Shown in pieces: positions 37,881-48,821 of a stretch of DNA of 64,000 nucleotides. The stretch's first letter is position 1. Every line of letters starts with the position of its first letter. The DNA is from an uncultured Lachnospiraceae bacterium (GTDB taxonomy: Bacteria; Bacillota; Clostridia; Lachnospirales; Lachnospiraceae), in the NCBI GenBank assembly GCA_946616835.1, contig CAMOJK010000002.1:18564-82563 (forward strand). Reading direction: 5' to 3'. The notes below the pieces were generated by a model. The model saw only the letters and a program-made list of their open reading frames with translations, made no database searches and had not been told where the DNA came from. The translations under genes and the position numbers were made by a program.

Positions 37881-40835
37881 ATGAATAAAATGCTTACGGA
37901 TCTTCAGGAATTCGTTTCGGAAATAAACAAAGCATATAAGGATAAGACTGCATACCGTTATATACAGTATGACAGCATTGTGGAAAAGACCTTCAGTGAG
38001 CTGTCAAGGGATTGTTTTGCTATGGCGACCTGGCTGATGGATGCCGGGTGCAGAGGTGAAAAGATTGCTATAATCGGAGGCACTTCCTATCCGTGGATCG
38101 TCACATTTTTAGCATCTGCCATAAGCGGAAATGTAGTTGTCCCTATTGATAAACTGCTCCCAAAGGAGGAGATTCTGGGCCTGATAACCAGGGGTGAAGC
38201 CCGTATGGTATTTGTTGCCGAGGAATTTGAGCCCTGGATCAAAGATATCAAAAAGATTGATGATGAATATAAAGACAGGCGGGAGGTTTATTCCTTATCC
38301 GGCACGATGTACCGTGAGATGCTTCGCACTGAGCGTGGCAAGCTTCCCAAGGTAAAGCCGGAGGACCCCTGCCTTCTGCTCTTTACTTCCGGAACCACCG
38401 GTGCCGGTAAGGGTGTGCTCATTTCCCATAAAAATGTAGTCAGCAATATCAACGAGATCTACCGCATGGGCTATGACAAGGAAGTACCGGGTGAGCCTGT
38501 GGTCATGTCTGTTCTGCCCATATACCATACATTTGAGCTGACTGTCGGCAATCTGGGCATTCTATATACCGGAACCACTATCTGCATCAATGATAAGCTG
38601 GAGAATGTTGTTGCCAATCTGAAGCGTTTCAGCCCTTCGGTCATGGTGGTCGTGCCTGCCATTGCCGAGATGTTCTATAAAAAGATCATGGAGGCTGTGT
38701 CTTCCCCTAAATATAAAAAGAAAATAAAATTTGCCAAGCGTGTCGATGGCGCGCTTAACAAGTTGAATATAGACGCCAAGAGATCTTTGTACAAGCCCAT
38801 TTATGATGCCTTCGGCGGAAAGCTCCATACCATAGTGGTAGGAGGTTCGGCACTTCGTCCGGAGATTGCAGAGACCCTGGACAGCTTCGGTTTTCGTGTG
38901 TATCAGGGGTATGGCATGACTGAGTGTGCCCCCCTTATAGCTGCGAACTGTCCCGGGAGCGACAGGATAGGTTCCGTCGGAAAGCCTGCTTCCTATATGA
39001 ATGTCAGGATCAAAAATGAAGAGATCCAGCTTAAGGGTGATGCCGTGATGCTGGAATACTATAAGAATCCGGAGGAAAACGAAGCTGCCTTTGATGAAGG
39101 GTGGTTTAAGACCGGAGACCTTGGCTATATAGATAAGGATGGATATTTGTTCATAACCGGCCGTGCCAAGAATCTGATAATCCTTGATAACGGAAAGAAT
39201 ATATATCCTGAAGAGATCGAAGGATATCTGATGAAGATATCCGGTGTAAAGGATGCATTTGTATATGAGGACAGCGGAAAGATTTCTGCTCTGATAGTTC
39301 CCGAGAGCATGAGGGACACAACTATCCGTGTCATCAAGAATGGAATCCGGGAAATGAACGATAAGCTGCCCCCTTATAAAAAGGTGGTTGGTCTGGATTT
39401 CCGTCCCGGTGACCTTCCCAAGACTACCACCCTGAAGACAAAGCGTAATGAGGTCATGGCGTGGTTAAAGAACAAAAAGGAAGAGCGTAAGAAAGATTAT
39501 GTAGCGCCTTCCACCGCAGAGCAGAAGCGTCTCTGTGATGCAATGGAGCAGGTACTCCGCATCAGCAATGTGGGAATTAAGGATGATTTCTTCGAGCGCG
39601 GCGGTGACTCGCTGTCTGCCCTGGAGTATGCCACCATCATAGGAGTACAGGCGCAGGATATTTATGAGTTCCCTACTGTGGAAATGCTTGAGGAGATGCT
39701 CTTAAACGGCAGCTCCCAGGAAAAGAAGAAAGAAGAGGAAAAGGTGGATGTAAATTCACTTATCCGGCATAACAGTAATCTGTTTTATGAAGCGGATCCC
39801 CAGTATGTACTGCTTACCGGAGCGACAGGTTTCCTTGGTGCGCATATTTTAAGAGAGCTTTTAAGGCGCAATCTCCATGTTGTCTGCCTCGTCCGTAATA
39901 TAGACAAGCTCAAGCCTACGCTTAAGACGTATTTCCCGAAGGAATATGAGAAATTCTCTTATAAGGTGGTAAAGGGTGATATAGAGCTGGATAAGTTCGG
40001 CCTGACGGAGTCAGAGTATGAGATACTTGCAAAGAAGATCGATATGGTCTTCCATGTGGCAGCCAATGTACATCATGCCGGACATTATGAGGATTTTGAG
40101 CGTTCCAATGTAATAGGAACCCAGCATGTGATCGATTTCTGTAAGGCTGCAGGCGCAGTGCTCCAGCATACATCAACGGCCAGTGTCAACGGAGCGGGAA
40201 CGGTAGCACAGAGCAATTCCGATGCGAAGTTCGACGAGTTCTGCCTGGATATTGGTCAGAACTATGAGCAGAATGTTTACATTCATTCAAAGTATAAGTC
40301 CGAGGAACGTGTGCTTCTCGCCAGAGAGGCCGGGCTTAAGGCCAATATCTTCCGTATAGGAAACCTGACCTGGAGAAAGTCAGACGGCATGTTCCAGAAG
40401 AATGCAAGCGACAACGGATTCCTGGAGCGTTTCAAGGGATTGCTCAAGGTCAAGATGTATTCCAAAGAGCTCGCTGAGTATCCAATAGACTTTACACCGG
40501 TGGACGAGTGTGCGGAGGCATATGTGCTGCTTGCGATGAACCACCATGTAAATAATATTTACAACCTTTATAACCCGAATGTATATAATCTGGATGCGCT
40601 CTGCAAGAAGTTTATGCTTCATGCCAAGCGTGTTCCCAGGGAAGTATTTGAAATGAGCCTTAAGGAACAGATTGCCGACAAGGGAGTTATGGTGCTTTCA
40701 TTCTATAATGCGATCGCATCAGCCTCCAAGAATGTACCCATCAGTAATGAGTACACGACGGCAGAGCTTGAGAAGCTGGGCTTTAGATGGAGCAAGATAG
40801 GTCTCAGTTATCTTAAATTTATCAAGAGGCTGTAG
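37881..40835 (+). CDS. AMP-dependent ligase - carrier protein - thioester reductase (A-T-R) fusion
   Basis: LLFTSGTTGAGKGVLIS; GGDSLSALEYATII carrier motif; LLTGATGFLGAHILRELL thioester reductase. Confidence 0.92.
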   Translation: MNKMLTDLQEFVSEINKAYKDKTAYRYIQYDSIVEKTFSELSRDCFAMATWLMDAGCRGEKIAIIGGTSYPWIVTFLASAISGNVVVPIDKLLPKEEILGLITRGEARMVFVAEEFEPWIKDIKKIDDEYKDRREVYSLSGTMYREMLRTERGKLPKVKPEDPCLLLFTSGTTGAGKGVLISHKNVVSNINEIYRMGYDKEVPGEPVVMSVLPIYHTFELTVGNLGILYTGTTICINDKLENVVANLKRFSPSVMVVVPAIAEMFYKKIMEAVSSPKYKKKIKFAKRVDGALNKLNIDAKRSLYKPIYDAFGGKLHTIVVGGSALRPEIAETLDSFGFRVYQGYGMTECAPLIAANCPGSDRIGSVGKPASYMNVRIKNEEIQLKGDAVMLEYYKNPEENEAAFDEGWFKTGDLGYIDKDGYLFITGRAKNLIILDNGKNIYPEEIEGYLMKISGVKDAFVYEDSGKISALIVPESMRDTTIRVIKNGIREMNDKLPPYKKVVGLDFRPGDLPKTTTLKTKRNEVMAWLKNKKEERKKDYVAPSTAEQKRLCDAMEQVLRISNVGIKDDFFERGGDSLSALEYATIIGVQAQDIYEFPTVEMLEEMLLNGSSQEKKKEEEKVDVNSLIRHNSNLFYEADPQYVLLTGATGFLGAHILRELLRRNLHVVCLVRNIDKLKPTLKTYFPKEYEKFSYKVVKGDIELDKFGLTESEYEILAKKIDMVFHVAANVHHAGHYEDFERSNVIGTQHVIDFCKAAGAVLQHTSTASVNGAGTVAQSNSDAKFDEFCLDIGQNYEQNVYIHSKYKSEERVLLAREAGLKANIFRIGNLTWRKSDGMFQKNASDNGFLERFKGLLKVKMYSKELAEYPIDFTPVDECAEAYVLLAMNHHVNNIYNLYNPNVYNLDALCKKFMLHAKRVPREVFEMSLKEQIADKGVMVLSFYNAIASASKNVPISNEYTTAELEKLGFRWSKIGLSYLKFIKRL

Positions 40836-41014
40836 AGACTGAGGTCGTTTGGCACCTTGCGGCGGGGCATCCCCGGTTTGATGAACGGACCTTTCTGGCA
40901 AATCGTATCGGTAAGGATTGGTAATGAAATTACTTGAACGTGTCACGCAGAATGAATCAGACCAAGGGAGATGCCGGGTTTGTTTCGGGACGGATCCTAA
41001 GGGAAGAGGACGAA

Positions 41015-43966
41015 ATGAGAATAGGTATAGATGTAGGTTCCACCACGATAAAGTGTGTGGTGCTTGATGATGAAAATAAGATAATCCACAACAGTTACGA
41101 GCGTCATTTTGCAATGATAATCGAAAAGACCAAAGAGGTTGTGGAAGGGGTTATCAAAAAGTTTAATATCACGGAGCCCGTAAAGCTGGCGATATCCGGC
41201 TCGGCAGGAATGGGACTCGCTGAAAATGCGGGCATTCCTTTTGTGCAGGAGGTTTATGCCACAAAGGTTGCGGTATCAAACCGTATTCCTGATACCGATG
41301 TGGTAATAGAGCTTGGCGGCGAAGATGCAAAGATACTTTTCTTAAAAGGCAATCTGGAAGTCCGCATGAACGGAACCTGTGCCGGAGGTACGGGTGCATT
41401 TGCAGACCAGATGGCATCCCTAATGAATATCACCGGTGACGAGATGAATGAACTTGCCATGAATTCGGACAAGGTCTATTCAATTGCGTCACGCTGCGGT
41501 GTTTTCGCAAAGACTGATATCCAGCCTCTTTTGAACCAGGGTGCAAGGAAAGAGGATATTTCCGCAAGCATTTACAAGGCAATAGTCAATCAGACTATTA
41601 CAGGCCTTGCCCAGGGACATCCCATAGAGGGCAATGTGGTATATCTTGGCGGTCCCCTTACATTCATGTCATATCTCCGTGACAGTTTCGATGAGGCACT
41701 TCATCTGAAGGGAACCCTTCCCGATGATTCGCTTCTTTTCGTGGCTCTCGGTGCAGCATATTATGCAAATGAATCCATAGACTTAAATGAAGCTCTTGCA
41801 AAGATAGGCGAGAAGAGGGAATTCTCTGCTGACAATGCCCTTGAGCCTTTATTTAAGGACGAGGCTGAGTATAAAGAATTTTCCGAGCGTCATGCAAAGG
41901 ACACCGTGCAGCACAGAGACAGCTTTGATATTTCCGAAGAGGTTTTCTTAGGGATAGATTCCGGTTCCACTACTTTAAAGCTGGTGCTGATCGATAAGGA
42001 CGGCAGCATTCTCTATTCACGCTATACATCCAATCAGGGACGTCCCATTGATGTGGTGGTTGAGCTGCTTAAGGAAATGTATGAAAAATATCCCGACATA
42101 AAAGTCACCAGTGCTGCGGTTACCGGTTACGGTGAGGAGATGATGAAGTCTGCTCTCGGCATTGACCTTGGCATAGTAGAGACTGTGGCACATTTTACTG
42201 CTGCTAAATTCTTCCTGCCGGATGTTGAATTCATCATCGATATCGGCGGTCAGGATATGAAATGCTTTAAGATACGGAATGGTGCCATTGACAATATCTT
42301 CCTTAATGAAGCCTGTTCTTCCGGCTGCGGCTCCTTCCTTCAGACTTTTGCGGGATCCCTGGGATATGAGATAGCCGAGTTTGCAAAGATCGGGCTCTTT
42401 GGTAAAAAGCCGGTGGACCTTGGTTCCAGATGTACTGTGTTTATGAATTCATCGGTTAAGCAGGCCCAGAAAGAGGGCGTGTCCGTTGAAGATATTTCCG
42501 CAGGTCTTTCCATTTCCGTGGTAAAGAATGCATTATATAAAGTAATCCGTGTCAACACTGCGAAGGAGCTGGGAGAAAGGATAGTGGTTCAGGGCGGAAC
42601 ATTCCTTAATGATGCGGTCCTTCGTGCATTTGAAAAAGAGCTGGGGGTAAATGTGATACGTCCCGACATTGCAGGTATGATGGGTGCTTATGGTGCGGCC
42701 CTTTATGCAGAGCGTTCACATGCAGCTGCAGTCAGGTCAGGTAAAGTCTCTCAGGACGCAAAAGGACTTATATCAAAGCAGGAACTGGATGAGTTTACTT
42801 ACGAGACTAAGAGTATTAACTGCAGCGGCTGCAATAATCACTGCAATTTAACAGTGAATACTTTCCCCGGAGGGCGCAGATTTATCGGCGGCAATAAGTG
42901 TGAGAAGCCGGTGACGCAGAAGTCTTCCGATGATTCGCACAATCTCTATGAGTACAAATTAAAATATTTTGAAAAGCTTCTGGAGACACAGCCGACAGAG
43001 CCTAAGCAGATAGTTGGTCTGCCTATGGCACTCAATATGTATGAGATGCTTCCTTTCTGGCATGCATTTTTTACAAAGCTCGGTTACGGCGTGAAGATCT
43101 CCGGTTTTTCAAACCGCAAGATGTACATAAAGGGGCAGGGAACTATCCCTTCCGATACGGTATGTTTCCCGGCAAAGATGGTTCACGGACATATCATTAA
43201 ATTAATAGAGGATGAGGTGGATGCAATATTCTTCCCCTGCCTGACATTTAATTTCAATGAACATCATGGGGAAAACCACTATAACTGTGCGGTGATAGCA
43301 GGATATCCGGAGGTTATCGGAGCAAACATCCGCAACTTCGGCAAGAGTAAGTACATATGTGAATATTTGGGCCCCCACAATAAAGGTCATTTCAAAAAGA
43401 GTATGTGGGAGCTGATGAATAAGCATTTCGGTCCTGTATCAAGGGGCGAGGTGAATGTTGCATGCGAGGCTGCATATGCAGCATATGCAGCTTATGAAAA
43501 TGCAGTGCGTGTAAGGGCTGCAGAGATAATCGATGAGTGCAGGCAGCAGGGCAAAAAGATCGTGTGTCTTGCCGGCAGACCATACCATACGGATCCTGAG
43601 ATAAACCACGGCATACACAAACTGATAGCACAGCTTGGTTTCGGTGTAATAAGCGAGGATTCAATAAGCCACCATATGAAGAAGCTTACCCTGAATCTTC
43701 GAAACCAGTGGACATACCATGCGAGACTTTTCTCCGCTGCGGCGTATGTTTCAAGACAGCCGGATATGTATCTGGTACATCTTGTTTCCTTCGGCTGCGG
43801 ACTGGATGCCATCACGACAGATGAGGTCAGGAGCATACTGGAGAGCGAAGGCTGTCTCTATACACAGATAAAGATTGACGAAGTAACGAACTTAGGTGCA
43901 GTTAAGATCCGCCTGAGAAGCCTGATAGCAGCGATAAAGCAGGCTGAGGAAGAGGCAAGCAGATGA
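41015..43966 (+). CDS. Acyl-CoA dehydratase activase (BadF/BadG/BcrA/BcrD ATPase family), tandem fusion
   Basis: IGIDVGSTTIKCVVLD...GGEDAKI and second copy LGIDSGSTTLKLVLID...IGGQDMKC; DUF2229-like C-terminal. Confidence 0.92.
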   Translation: MRIGIDVGSTTIKCVVLDDENKIIHNSYERHFAMIIEKTKEVVEGVIKKFNITEPVKLAISGSAGMGLAENAGIPFVQEVYATKVAVSNRIPDTDVVIELGGEDAKILFLKGNLEVRMNGTCAGGTGAFADQMASLMNITGDEMNELAMNSDKVYSIASRCGVFAKTDIQPLLNQGARKEDISASIYKAIVNQTITGLAQGHPIEGNVVYLGGPLTFMSYLRDSFDEALHLKGTLPDDSLLFVALGAAYYANESIDLNEALAKIGEKREFSADNALEPLFKDEAEYKEFSERHAKDTVQHRDSFDISEEVFLGIDSGSTTLKLVLIDKDGSILYSRYTSNQGRPIDVVVELLKEMYEKYPDIKVTSAAVTGYGEEMMKSALGIDLGIVETVAHFTAAKFFLPDVEFIIDIGGQDMKCFKIRNGAIDNIFLNEACSSGCGSFLQTFAGSLGYEIAEFAKIGLFGKKPVDLGSRCTVFMNSSVKQAQKEGVSVEDISAGLSISVVKNALYKVIRVNTAKELGERIVVQGGTFLNDAVLRAFEKELGVNVIRPDIAGMMGAYGAALYAERSHAAAVRSGKVSQDAKGLISKQELDEFTYETKSINCSGCNNHCNLTVNTFPGGRRFIGGNKCEKPVTQKSSDDSHNLYEYKLKYFEKLLETQPTEPKQIVGLPMALNMYEMLPFWHAFFTKLGYGVKISGFSNRKMYIKGQGTIPSDTVCFPAKMVHGHIIKLIEDEVDAIFFPCLTFNFNEHHGENHYNCAVIAGYPEVIGANIRNFGKSKYICEYLGPHNKGHFKKSMWELMNKHFGPVSRGEVNVACEAAYAAYAAYENAVRVRAAEIIDECRQQGKKIVCLAGRPYHTDPEINHGIHKLIAQLGFGVISEDSISHHMKKLTLNLRNQWTYHARLFSAAAYVSRQPDMYLVHLVSFGCGLDAITTDEVRSILESEGCLYTQIKIDEVTNLGAVKIRLRSLIAAIKQAEEEASR

Positions 43967-45234
43967 AGACCACTCTTAAGAATTATAAAAAAAGAGTTGA
44001 ATACAGCCTGAAAATGAAACGGGAGAAGTATACCATCCTGATACCGGAGATGGCACCTCTTCATTTCCGTCTGATAAAGCCAATCCTTGCAAGGGACGGC
44101 TATAATACTGACCTGATGGGCTATGAAGGTCCGGATGTACTCAAGAAGGGACTGCAGTATGTGCACAATGATATCTGTTATCCCTGTCTGCTGATCACCG
44201 GCCAGATGCTCACAGCCATGGAAAGCGGAAAGTATGATCCGAATAAAGTGGCCATGCTTATTACCCAGTCCGGTGGTGGCTGCAGGGATACTAATTATAT
44301 CAATTTGATGAGGAAAGCTTTTGAAAAAGCGGGCTATCCCAATGTGCCTTTCCTTTCAGCGAATATCTGGTTCATGGAATATAACAGCGGCGTGCTGATG
44401 AGACCTTCAACACTGCTTATGGCAGTTTCCGGAATGGTCTATGGTGACTTTCTTATGATACTGGGCAACCAGATCAGGCCTTATGAAGTAAATAAGGGTG
44501 AGACGGATGCGCTGATCGATAAGTGGATAAATTTTGTTATCGGCGAGTATGAGCATGGAAGAGGCTTTACGAAGAAAGCTATGAGAAAAAATCTTCACGC
44601 AATGGGTGAGGATTTTGTAAAGATACAAAAGACTGATGAGAAAAAAGTAAAGGTGGCCATAGTCGGGGAGCTTTTTCTGAAATATTCCGTACCAGGCAAT
44701 AACCACCTGGAGGAATTCCTGGCAGAGCAGGACTGCGAGGTATATATGCCCAGCATGCTTGGCTTTGGTGTCTACAAGACAAACGGAGCTTTGGAAGAGC
44801 TTAAGAAATTCGGCGGAAAGCCCTGGAAGAGGGTGATCATGGAAATCGTCATGAAGTGGTTCCTGGGAATAGAGGATCTGCTGATCTCTGCGATAGAAGA
44901 ATTTCCGCAGTTTACCGCACCTGAGCGTGTGGCTGATCTGGTAAAGAGGGCTGACGGCATAATCGACAGGGCAAACAGCATGGGTGAAGGCTGGTATGTG
45001 GCAGCAGAGGTACTGGAATTTGCTGAGCATGGTTATGAAAATGTAGTCTGCGTGCAGCCCTTTGGATGTCTTCCCTGCCATGTGGCAGTAAAGGGTGTCT
45101 TAAATAAAGTTCGTCAGGTGGATCCCAGAGTCAATGCAGTGGATATAGAGTATGATCCCGGTGCTACGAAGGTCAATCAGGAAAACAGGATCAAGCTTAT
45201 GCTGGCAGTAGCAAGGGAGAACCTGGCAAAATAA
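43963..45234 (+). CDS. 2-hydroxyacyl-CoA dehydratase/activase-associated protein
   Basis: VHNDICYPCLLITGQ, TQSGGGCRDTNY, VVCVQPFGCLPCHV; ATGA overlap with upstream gene. Confidence 0.85.
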   Translation: MKTTLKNYKKRVEYSLKMKREKYTILIPEMAPLHFRLIKPILARDGYNTDLMGYEGPDVLKKGLQYVHNDICYPCLLITGQMLTAMESGKYDPNKVAMLITQSGGGCRDTNYINLMRKAFEKAGYPNVPFLSANIWFMEYNSGVLMRPSTLLMAVSGMVYGDFLMILGNQIRPYEVNKGETDALIDKWINFVIGEYEHGRGFTKKAMRKNLHAMGEDFVKIQKTDEKKVKVAIVGELFLKYSVPGNNHLEEFLAEQDCEVYMPSMLGFGVYKTNGALEELKKFGGKPWKRVIMEIVMKWFLGIEDLLISAIEEFPQFTAPERVADLVKRADGIIDRANSMGEGWYVAAEVLEFAEHGYENVVCVQPFGCLPCHVAVKGVLNKVRQVDPRVNAVDIEYDPGATKVNQENRIKLMLAVARENLAK

Positions 45235-45253
45235 GAAGGGAGTTTAAAAGGCA

Positions 45254-46738
45254 ATGGCAAAGATTGGTTTTGATAACGAAAAATACCTGCAGCTTCAGTC
45301 TGAGAAAATACAGGAGCGCATAAAGTTTTTCGGCGGAAAGCTTTATCTGGAGTTCGGCGGAAAGCTTTTTGATGATTTCCATGCATCCAGGGTGCTGCCG
45401 GGATTTCAGCCGGATTCAAAAATCCGTATGCTCAGCAAGATAAAGGATGATGCTGAGATAGTTGTTGTTATCAATTCCGGCGATATAGAGAAAAATAAAG
45501 TACGTGGAGACTTAGGCATCACGTATGATATGGATGTGCTGAGACTTATTGATGCATTCAGGGACTACGGTCTGTATGTGGGGAGCGTTGTGCTGACACA
45601 GTTTGCCGGACAGCCCGCTGCCGTTGCTTATCAGAAGAAGCTTGAGACATTGGGGATCAAGGTATACAGACATTATCCCATTCCCGGATATCCTGCAAAC
45701 ATTCCTTTTATCGTAAGTGACGAGGGATACGGAAAAAATGAATATATTGAGACTACCAGATCCCTTGTAGTCATCACTGCACCCGGACCGGGTTCGGGAA
45801 AAATGGCCACATGTCTTTCACAGCTTTACCATGAGTATAAGCATGGCGTAAAGGCCGGCTATGCTAAGTATGAGACTTTCCCCATTTGGAACATACCGCT
45901 CAAGCATCCTGTAAATCTTGCATATGAAGCAGCGACTGCAGACTTAAATGATGTAAATATGATCGATCCCTTCCATTTGGAAGCATATGGAGAGACCACT
46001 GTTAATTATAACCGTGATGTTGAGATATTCCCTGTACTCAACGCAATGTTCGAGCGTATCATGGGAGAGTCTCCCTACAAGTCACCTACTGATATGGGTG
46101 TAAACATGGCAGGCAAAGCCATCATTGATGATGATGCTGTAAAAGCTGCCGCAAACGCAGAGATAATCAGAAGATATTATAATACGCTCTGTCAGAAGAG
46201 ACAGGGGGGCGCTGATGATTCTCAGGTCACAAAGATAGAGCTTCTGATGAAACAGGCAGGTATTTCCATTGAGGACAGACCTGTTGTGGGTGCTTCACTT
46301 GTAAAAGCAGAAATGACCGGAGGTCCCGCTGCTGCAATGGAACTTCCTGACGGAACCATAGTAACAGGAAGAACCTCAGAACTGCTGGGAGCTTCATCGG
46401 CTTTGCTTCTTAATGCGCTTAAGGCTCTGGCGGGCATTGATGATGAGGTGAAGCTTATTTCACCTGAGGTTATAGAACCAATACAGGACCTGAAGGTTCA
46501 GTATCTTGGCGGACACAATCCCAGGCTTCATACTGATGAGATACTTATTGCTCTTTCGGTCTGTGCAGCTACGGATGAAAAAGCAGCAAGGGCTATGGAG
46601 CAGCTTAAGAACCTTCGTGGCACAGAGGTACATACCAGCGTAATACTTTCATCTGTTGATACCAATACTTTCAGGCGTCTTGGCGTAAACCTTACCAGTG
46701 AGCCACACTATCAGACCAAGAAACTTTATCATAGATGA
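45254..46738 (+). CDS. DUF1846 domain-containing protein
   Basis: [48 protein letters not shown] signature. Confidence 0.9.
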   Translation: MAKIGFDNEKYLQLQSEKIQERIKFFGGKLYLEFGGKLFDDFHASRVLPGFQPDSKIRMLSKIKDDAEIVVVINSGDIEKNKVRGDLGITYDMDVLRLIDAFRDYGLYVGSVVLTQFAGQPAAVAYQKKLETLGIKVYRHYPIPGYPANIPFIVSDEGYGKNEYIETTRSLVVITAPGPGSGKMATCLSQLYHEYKHGVKAGYAKYETFPIWNIPLKHPVNLAYEAATADLNDVNMIDPFHLEAYGETTVNYNRDVEIFPVLNAMFERIMGESPYKSPTDMGVNMAGKAIIDDDAVKAAANAEIIRRYYNTLCQKRQGGADDSQVTKIELLMKQAGISIEDRPVVGASLVKAEMTGGPAAAMELPDGTIVTGRTSELLGASSALLLNALKALAGIDDEVKLISPEVIEPIQDLKVQYLGGHNPRLHTDEILIALSVCAATDEKAARAMEQLKNLRGTEVHTSVILSSVDTNTFRRLGVNLTSEPHYQTKKLYHR

Positions 46739-48744
46739 AGAAGTTCATAAAAAATATCCTTGTTAAAAAAAGGACAAAACTGTATAAGGAACGCGTCAGA
46801 TATTTGAAGAATATTCGCGGCGGTAATGACAGGCTTGAGGAAGAGGCGTCGAAAAAAAAAGGCGCCGGATTTAAGCCGGACTTTTCCGTGTGTCTTGTTA
46901 CCTATTCCGATATAGCGTCACTGGCTGAAAAAAAGGATTGCGATATAGTTGTAATGTACAGTGAAAAAAATGGAGAGGTCTGCGGATATGCAAATGCGGA
47001 AATCTGCCGTTTTTTTAAGGATAATGCGGATATTTCGCTGGTTTACGGAGATGAGCTGATCATTGATGATTCTGGGGCGGAACGCATATATTCGGATTTT
47101 TATCATAAACCGGATTGGTCTCCGGACAGTTACCTTGATGCATTTTATATAGGTAGTCTCTTTGCTTTCAGATATTCACTTTTAGAAAAAATAAGACAGG
47201 AAATTACTGCGGACTGTGATGCGGACAGGCTTTTTGGGATGCTTGCTATTGCTGCAGGTGGATTTGAGTGCAGGAAGGGAATGGCATTTCCGGTAGGACA
47301 TATTTCGAAGACTCTCTACAGGTCCTATGCCGGCTCTGATATTTTCCTGGGAAGAAAATTCGGAGGAGAAAACAGTGCACCGGTGAAACCTGAAATTTCA
47401 ACAGAAAATACCGGAGTAAGTATTGTTATCCCATCAAAAGATCATCCGGAAGTATTTGATGTTTGCATGAAGTCCCTTTCTAAAACCGTAACGGAAACAG
47501 ATTACGAGGTAATACTTGTTGATAACGGCAGTAGTGACGAAAATAAAGCCCGTTATGAGGAATGCCTTTCATTTATATCTGCTGTACCTTCATGCAAGGG
47601 AACATCTTATATCTATGAAAAAGAAGAATTCAATTTTTCCAGAATGTGCAACAGAGGAGCTGCAGCATCAAAATATGATAAAATACTTTTCCTAAATGAT
47701 GATATCGAATGTTTAAATAATGAAGCAGGTGAATGGCTTACAAGACTTTGTTCTATTATGAGTAGAACATGGACGGGAGCTGTGGGAAGCAAGCTGCTGT
47801 ATCCCGAAAGAAATCTTATCCAGCATGCCGGTATAACCAATACCAGTTTTGGACCGCTTCATAAGTACCAGAAGTATGGAGACGAAAAAGAGTACTATTT
47901 TGGATTTAACAGGGGTATACATGATCTGTCGGGAGTGACAGGTGCCTGCCTTATGATGCAGAAGCCGCTTTTTAATGAGCTTGGGGGCTTTGATGAAAGT
48001 TTTGCAGTGGCATTTAATGATGTGGATCTGTGCTTCAGGATTATTGAGATGGGATATTACATAGCCTGTGATAATGACATTTCCCTGTATCACCATGAGT
48101 CATTAAGCCGTGGATACGATGGGGACGATCCGGTAAAGAATAAAAGAATGAAAAGGGAATTAAAGCATCTTTACACTCTGCATCCGGATATGTTCCGGGC
48201 TGATCCCTTTTATAACAAAAATCTTGTGGGCAGTGTGACGCCTACTATTAGGGTTACGGATCTGCCATTGCCTGAAGAGCTTCCATACAGCAAGGCAGAA
48301 GTGCTTAAGAGCACAGACGGTTTCACTGAGGATGCCTGCCTGAATGTGAGCGTGGAAAGCAAGGGACCTGTTAGCAGACTTTACGGTGGATTTGGCGGTG
48401 ACTACAAGGATTGCGGACATTATATTGCCGGATTTAGTTTTGTGATCGGTTCAGATAATGCATGTTTCGATAAAGAATTATTATTGAAGAACAGAGAAGA
48501 TGGCACGATCTATAAGTTAAATATAAATGAGCTCTACAGAAAAGATGTGGATGATAATCTTGAGGATCAGATCAATACGGAGCTTACCGGATTCGGTGTG
48601 CACATAGCAGATGATGCAGTCCCTAAAGGAGTATATCATATCGGAATGGCAGCCTATGACAGAACCGGGAGGATGAAGCTTATGAACTGGTCTGACCTGC
48701 TTTTCTATATGGGGATCCAGGATCCCGTGTGGAGTGAAGAATAA
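46735..48744 (+). CDS. Family 2 glycosyltransferase
   Basis: [24 protein letters not shown]...[12 protein letters not shown]...LFLNDDIE...[19 protein letters not shown]. Confidence 0.92.
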   Translation: MKKFIKNILVKKRTKLYKERVRYLKNIRGGNDRLEEEASKKKGAGFKPDFSVCLVTYSDIASLAEKKDCDIVVMYSEKNGEVCGYANAEICRFFKDNADISLVYGDELIIDDSGAERIYSDFYHKPDWSPDSYLDAFYIGSLFAFRYSLLEKIRQEITADCDADRLFGMLAIAAGGFECRKGMAFPVGHISKTLYRSYAGSDIFLGRKFGGENSAPVKPEISTENTGVSIVIPSKDHPEVFDVCMKSLSKTVTETDYEVILVDNGSSDENKARYEECLSFISAVPSCKGTSYIYEKEEFNFSRMCNRGAAASKYDKILFLNDDIECLNNEAGEWLTRLCSIMSRTWTGAVGSKLLYPERNLIQHAGITNTSFGPLHKYQKYGDEKEYYFGFNRGIHDLSGVTGACLMMQKPLFNELGGFDESFAVAFNDVDLCFRIIEMGYYIACDNDISLYHHESLSRGYDGDDPVKNKRMKRELKHLYTLHPDMFRADPFYNKNLVGSVTPTIRVTDLPLPEELPYSKAEVLKSTDGFTEDACLNVSVESKGPVSRLYGGFGGDYKDCGHYIAGFSFVIGSDNACFDKELLLKNREDGTIYKLNINELYRKDVDDNLEDQINTELTGFGVHIADDAVPKGVYHIGMAAYDRTGRMKLMNWSDLLFYMGIQDPVWSEE

Positions 48745-48821
48745 TTTTTCTGTGGTAGAAAGTTTTAGTTAAACTTTCCATAATAAGAATATAATCTGAA
48801 GAACCTGAGGGATTTATATAT

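Noticed and set aside
43480-43500. Short tandem repeat gcatatgcagcatatgcag
   Set aside because: Lies within coding sequence (AYAAYAAYE) of the activase; simple codon repetition.
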